Assembly: GCF_007753095.1 (NCBI RefSeq)
Contig: NZ_CP036348.1
Coordinates: 5,991,411 to 6,055,410 of the forward strand
DNA length: 64,000 nucleotides
Direction: 5' to 3'
Source of the DNA: Rosistilla carotiformis
GTDB taxonomy: Bacteria > Planctomycetota > Planctomycetia > Pirellulales > Pirellulaceae
The translations under genes and the position numbers were made by a program. The notes beneath the pieces were generated by a model, which did no database searches, was not told the origin of the DNA, and saw only the letters and a program-made list of their open reading frames with translations. This document shows positions 62,766 to 64,000 of this stretch, in pieces (within the stretch, counting starts at the first letter, position 1; each line of letters starts with the position of its first letter).

Positions 62766-64000
62766 TTATTTCTGATCGGCCCCACCGGCCGCCAGATCGA
62801 CAGCAAGCAACTTGCTCTGCTCGCCATCGCTCATCCGGCAGATCAACTTGCCGCCCGACAATGCTGGCAGCGCGCGGTAGGTTCCCGGCGGCAGTTCCAA
62901 CTTCCCGAGCGATTGGAACTTCGTCCGATCCGCAGCAAACAACTCCAGCGTCCCATCGGTCCGCTGCGCGATCAACCGATCGCTGGCGCCGATCAAATGC
63001 GCCACGCCATAATCCTCCTCGGACCATTGGACCTTGCCGGTCGCCAGTTCGATACATCGCAGCGTCGCCGCCCCCATATCCTCGCGTCCATGGATTCCGT
63101 AGACGTAGCCGTCGCGGACGATTCCCGAATTGTATTGGCTACTCAAAATATCATCGCCGCTCCACACGACCTCCGGCGGACGCTTCGACAGATCGACCAA
63201 TTCCGCTCCGATCCGATAACTGGCACTCAACAGCAACAACTCCCCCACCCGCGTTGGCGTCGCACCGATCACGTTCAGACCGCGCTGTCCAAACGGAATC
63301 TCAAAAACGATCTCGCCATCGGCCGCGTTCAGCACCACGGTTTGGAAACGCATCGGCACGATCACTGTCGTTGCGTCGAAAGCGATCGGCGAAGCGTAGT
63401 CGGCTGTCAGATCGGTTGCCGCCCAAACGGTTTTGCCCGATTTGCGATCCAAGCCGACAATCCCATGCCCCTCATCGCCACCCACCGCCACGACAACCGT
63501 ATCGCCGCTGACGATCGGCGTGCTGCCGGCGCCAAAGTAGCCGTCTTCGGCGGCATAGTCCTGGCGCAGTGTTCGCGACCAGATCGGTTTGCCATCGGAC
63601 GCGGCGACGGCGTGCAGATCTCCCGCAGCCCCGTAGACATACACCGTCCCGCGATCGACCACCGGCACGCATCGCGGGCCGCGGTCGTTGTTAAATCCAC
63701 CGCCGTAGGTCGCCGGAAACTCCGCCTGCCACAGCTGTTGGCCGTCGCTCAAACGACAGCAATCGAGTCGCTCTTGGTCATCGACTCGGTGCCACAAAAA
63801 AACCTTCCCGTCGACAACGGCCACTCCGGAATATCCCGACCCACAAGGGATCTGCCAGGCGATTCGAGGCGTCTGTTGCCACAAACCATCCCCCGCATCG
63901 CTCGCGATCCCATTCCGCTCGGGACCAAGAATCTGCGGCCAATCGCCTGCGTGAAGCGAGGGAGTAAAGGCGAGGGCCAAGACGAAAGCCATCCATCTCG
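62766..64000 (-). CDS. Exported PQQ-like beta-propeller protein (5' end at or beyond the window edge)
   Basis: At least 408 residues. An ATG at 63992 gives only a 15-residue signal (MAFVLALAFTPSLHA), and the frame stays open to the edge, so the true start may lie outside. DWPQILGPERNGIAS is the same opening as in the propeller protein at 55181. Blade motifs include DGQQLWQAEFP, DGKPIWSRTL, KSGKTVWAATD and TGKVQWSEED. No catalytic residues were identified, so a binding role is likely. It is divergent in sequence from the 55181 paralogue, so the two are not a recent duplication. Confidence 0.85.
   Translation of the reverse strand, partial: RWMAFVLALAFTPSLHAGDWPQILGPERNGIASDAGDGLWQQTPRIAWQIPCGSGYSGVAVVDGKVFLWHRVDDQERLDCCRLSDGQQLWQAEFPATYGGGFNNDRGPRCVPVVDRGTVYVYGAAGDLHAVAASDGKPIWSRTLRQDYAAEDGYFGAGSTPIVSGDTVVVAVGGDEGHGIVGLDRKSGKTVWAATDLTADYASPIAFDATTVIVPMRFQTVVLNAADGEIVFEIPFGQRGLNVIGATPTRVGELLLLSASYRIGAELVDLSKRPPEVVWSGDDILSSQYNSGIVRDGYVYGIHGREDMGAATLRCIELATGKVQWSEEDYGVAHLIGASDRLIAQRTDGTLELFAADRTKFQSLGKLELPPGTYRALPALSGGKLICRMSDGEQSKLLAVDLAAGGADQK

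Overview
The window looks like ordinary chromosome from a member of the Planctomycetota, most likely the Pirellulaceae. The signs are GC-rich DNA, two pseudopilin-like DUF1559 proteins with the H-X9-DG signature, a Cys-type sulfatase, two PQQ-type beta-propeller proteins, an LEPR-XLL-type N-terminus on a giant surface protein, a Ser/Thr kinase fused to WD40 repeats, and a Gfo/Idh oxidoreductase beside a Tat-exported sugar isomerase. No phage, integrase, IS element, rRNA or CRISPR array was seen. Placement below phylum is inference.

Layout. 1-4 kb: end of a large secreted protein, an AIM24 protein, a sugar isomerase-like protein and an oxidoreductase. 4.5-7.3 kb: a secreted thioredoxin-like protein behind a good sigma70-type promoter, then an ABC-2 permease without an ATPase. 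7.4-10.6 kb: a chaperone/signalling cluster of a degenerate J-like membrane protein, a lidless Hsp70 and an FHA-like membrane protein. 10.7-14.8 kb: NIPSNAP protein, an unknown protein, NadA and NAD(P)HX epimerase, the last two overlapping. 14.7-21.3 kb: DapA-family lyase, two small membrane proteins, a pseudopilin, a sulfatase and a polytopic membrane protein. 21.6-27.2 kb: lipoprotein, HtrA protease, tRNA-Met(CAT), a pseudopilin-lipoprotein pair, a strongly structured intergenic region, TerB and YggS proteins. 27.5-31.5 kb: a MacAB-like tripartite exporter whose adaptor ends in EF-hands.

31.5-34.6 kb: a sigma70-family factor with N-terminal helix-turn-helix domains, behind a 0.68-kb leader. 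That leader carries three CAAATTG half-dyads spaced exactly 21 bp, a 15-bp palindrome and four hairpins. 34.9-54.0 kb: a 4485-residue repeat-rich surface protein, followed 48 bp later by an 1863-residue membrane kinase with about 20 WD-like repeats. 54-64 kb: methyltransferase, PQQ-propeller protein, secreted DNase-I-fold enzyme, an Rpn-type nuclease whose 3' end is tandemly duplicated, a GntP-type permease, an Lgt with a large inserted domain, and a second PQQ-propeller protein running to the window edge.

The most interesting signals are the control region of the sigma-factor gene, the J-like/Hsp70/FHA cluster, the giant protein with its neighbouring kinase, the exact 687-bp coding repeats, and the folded element at 25760-25974. 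All functions are read from motifs by eye; no database search was made.
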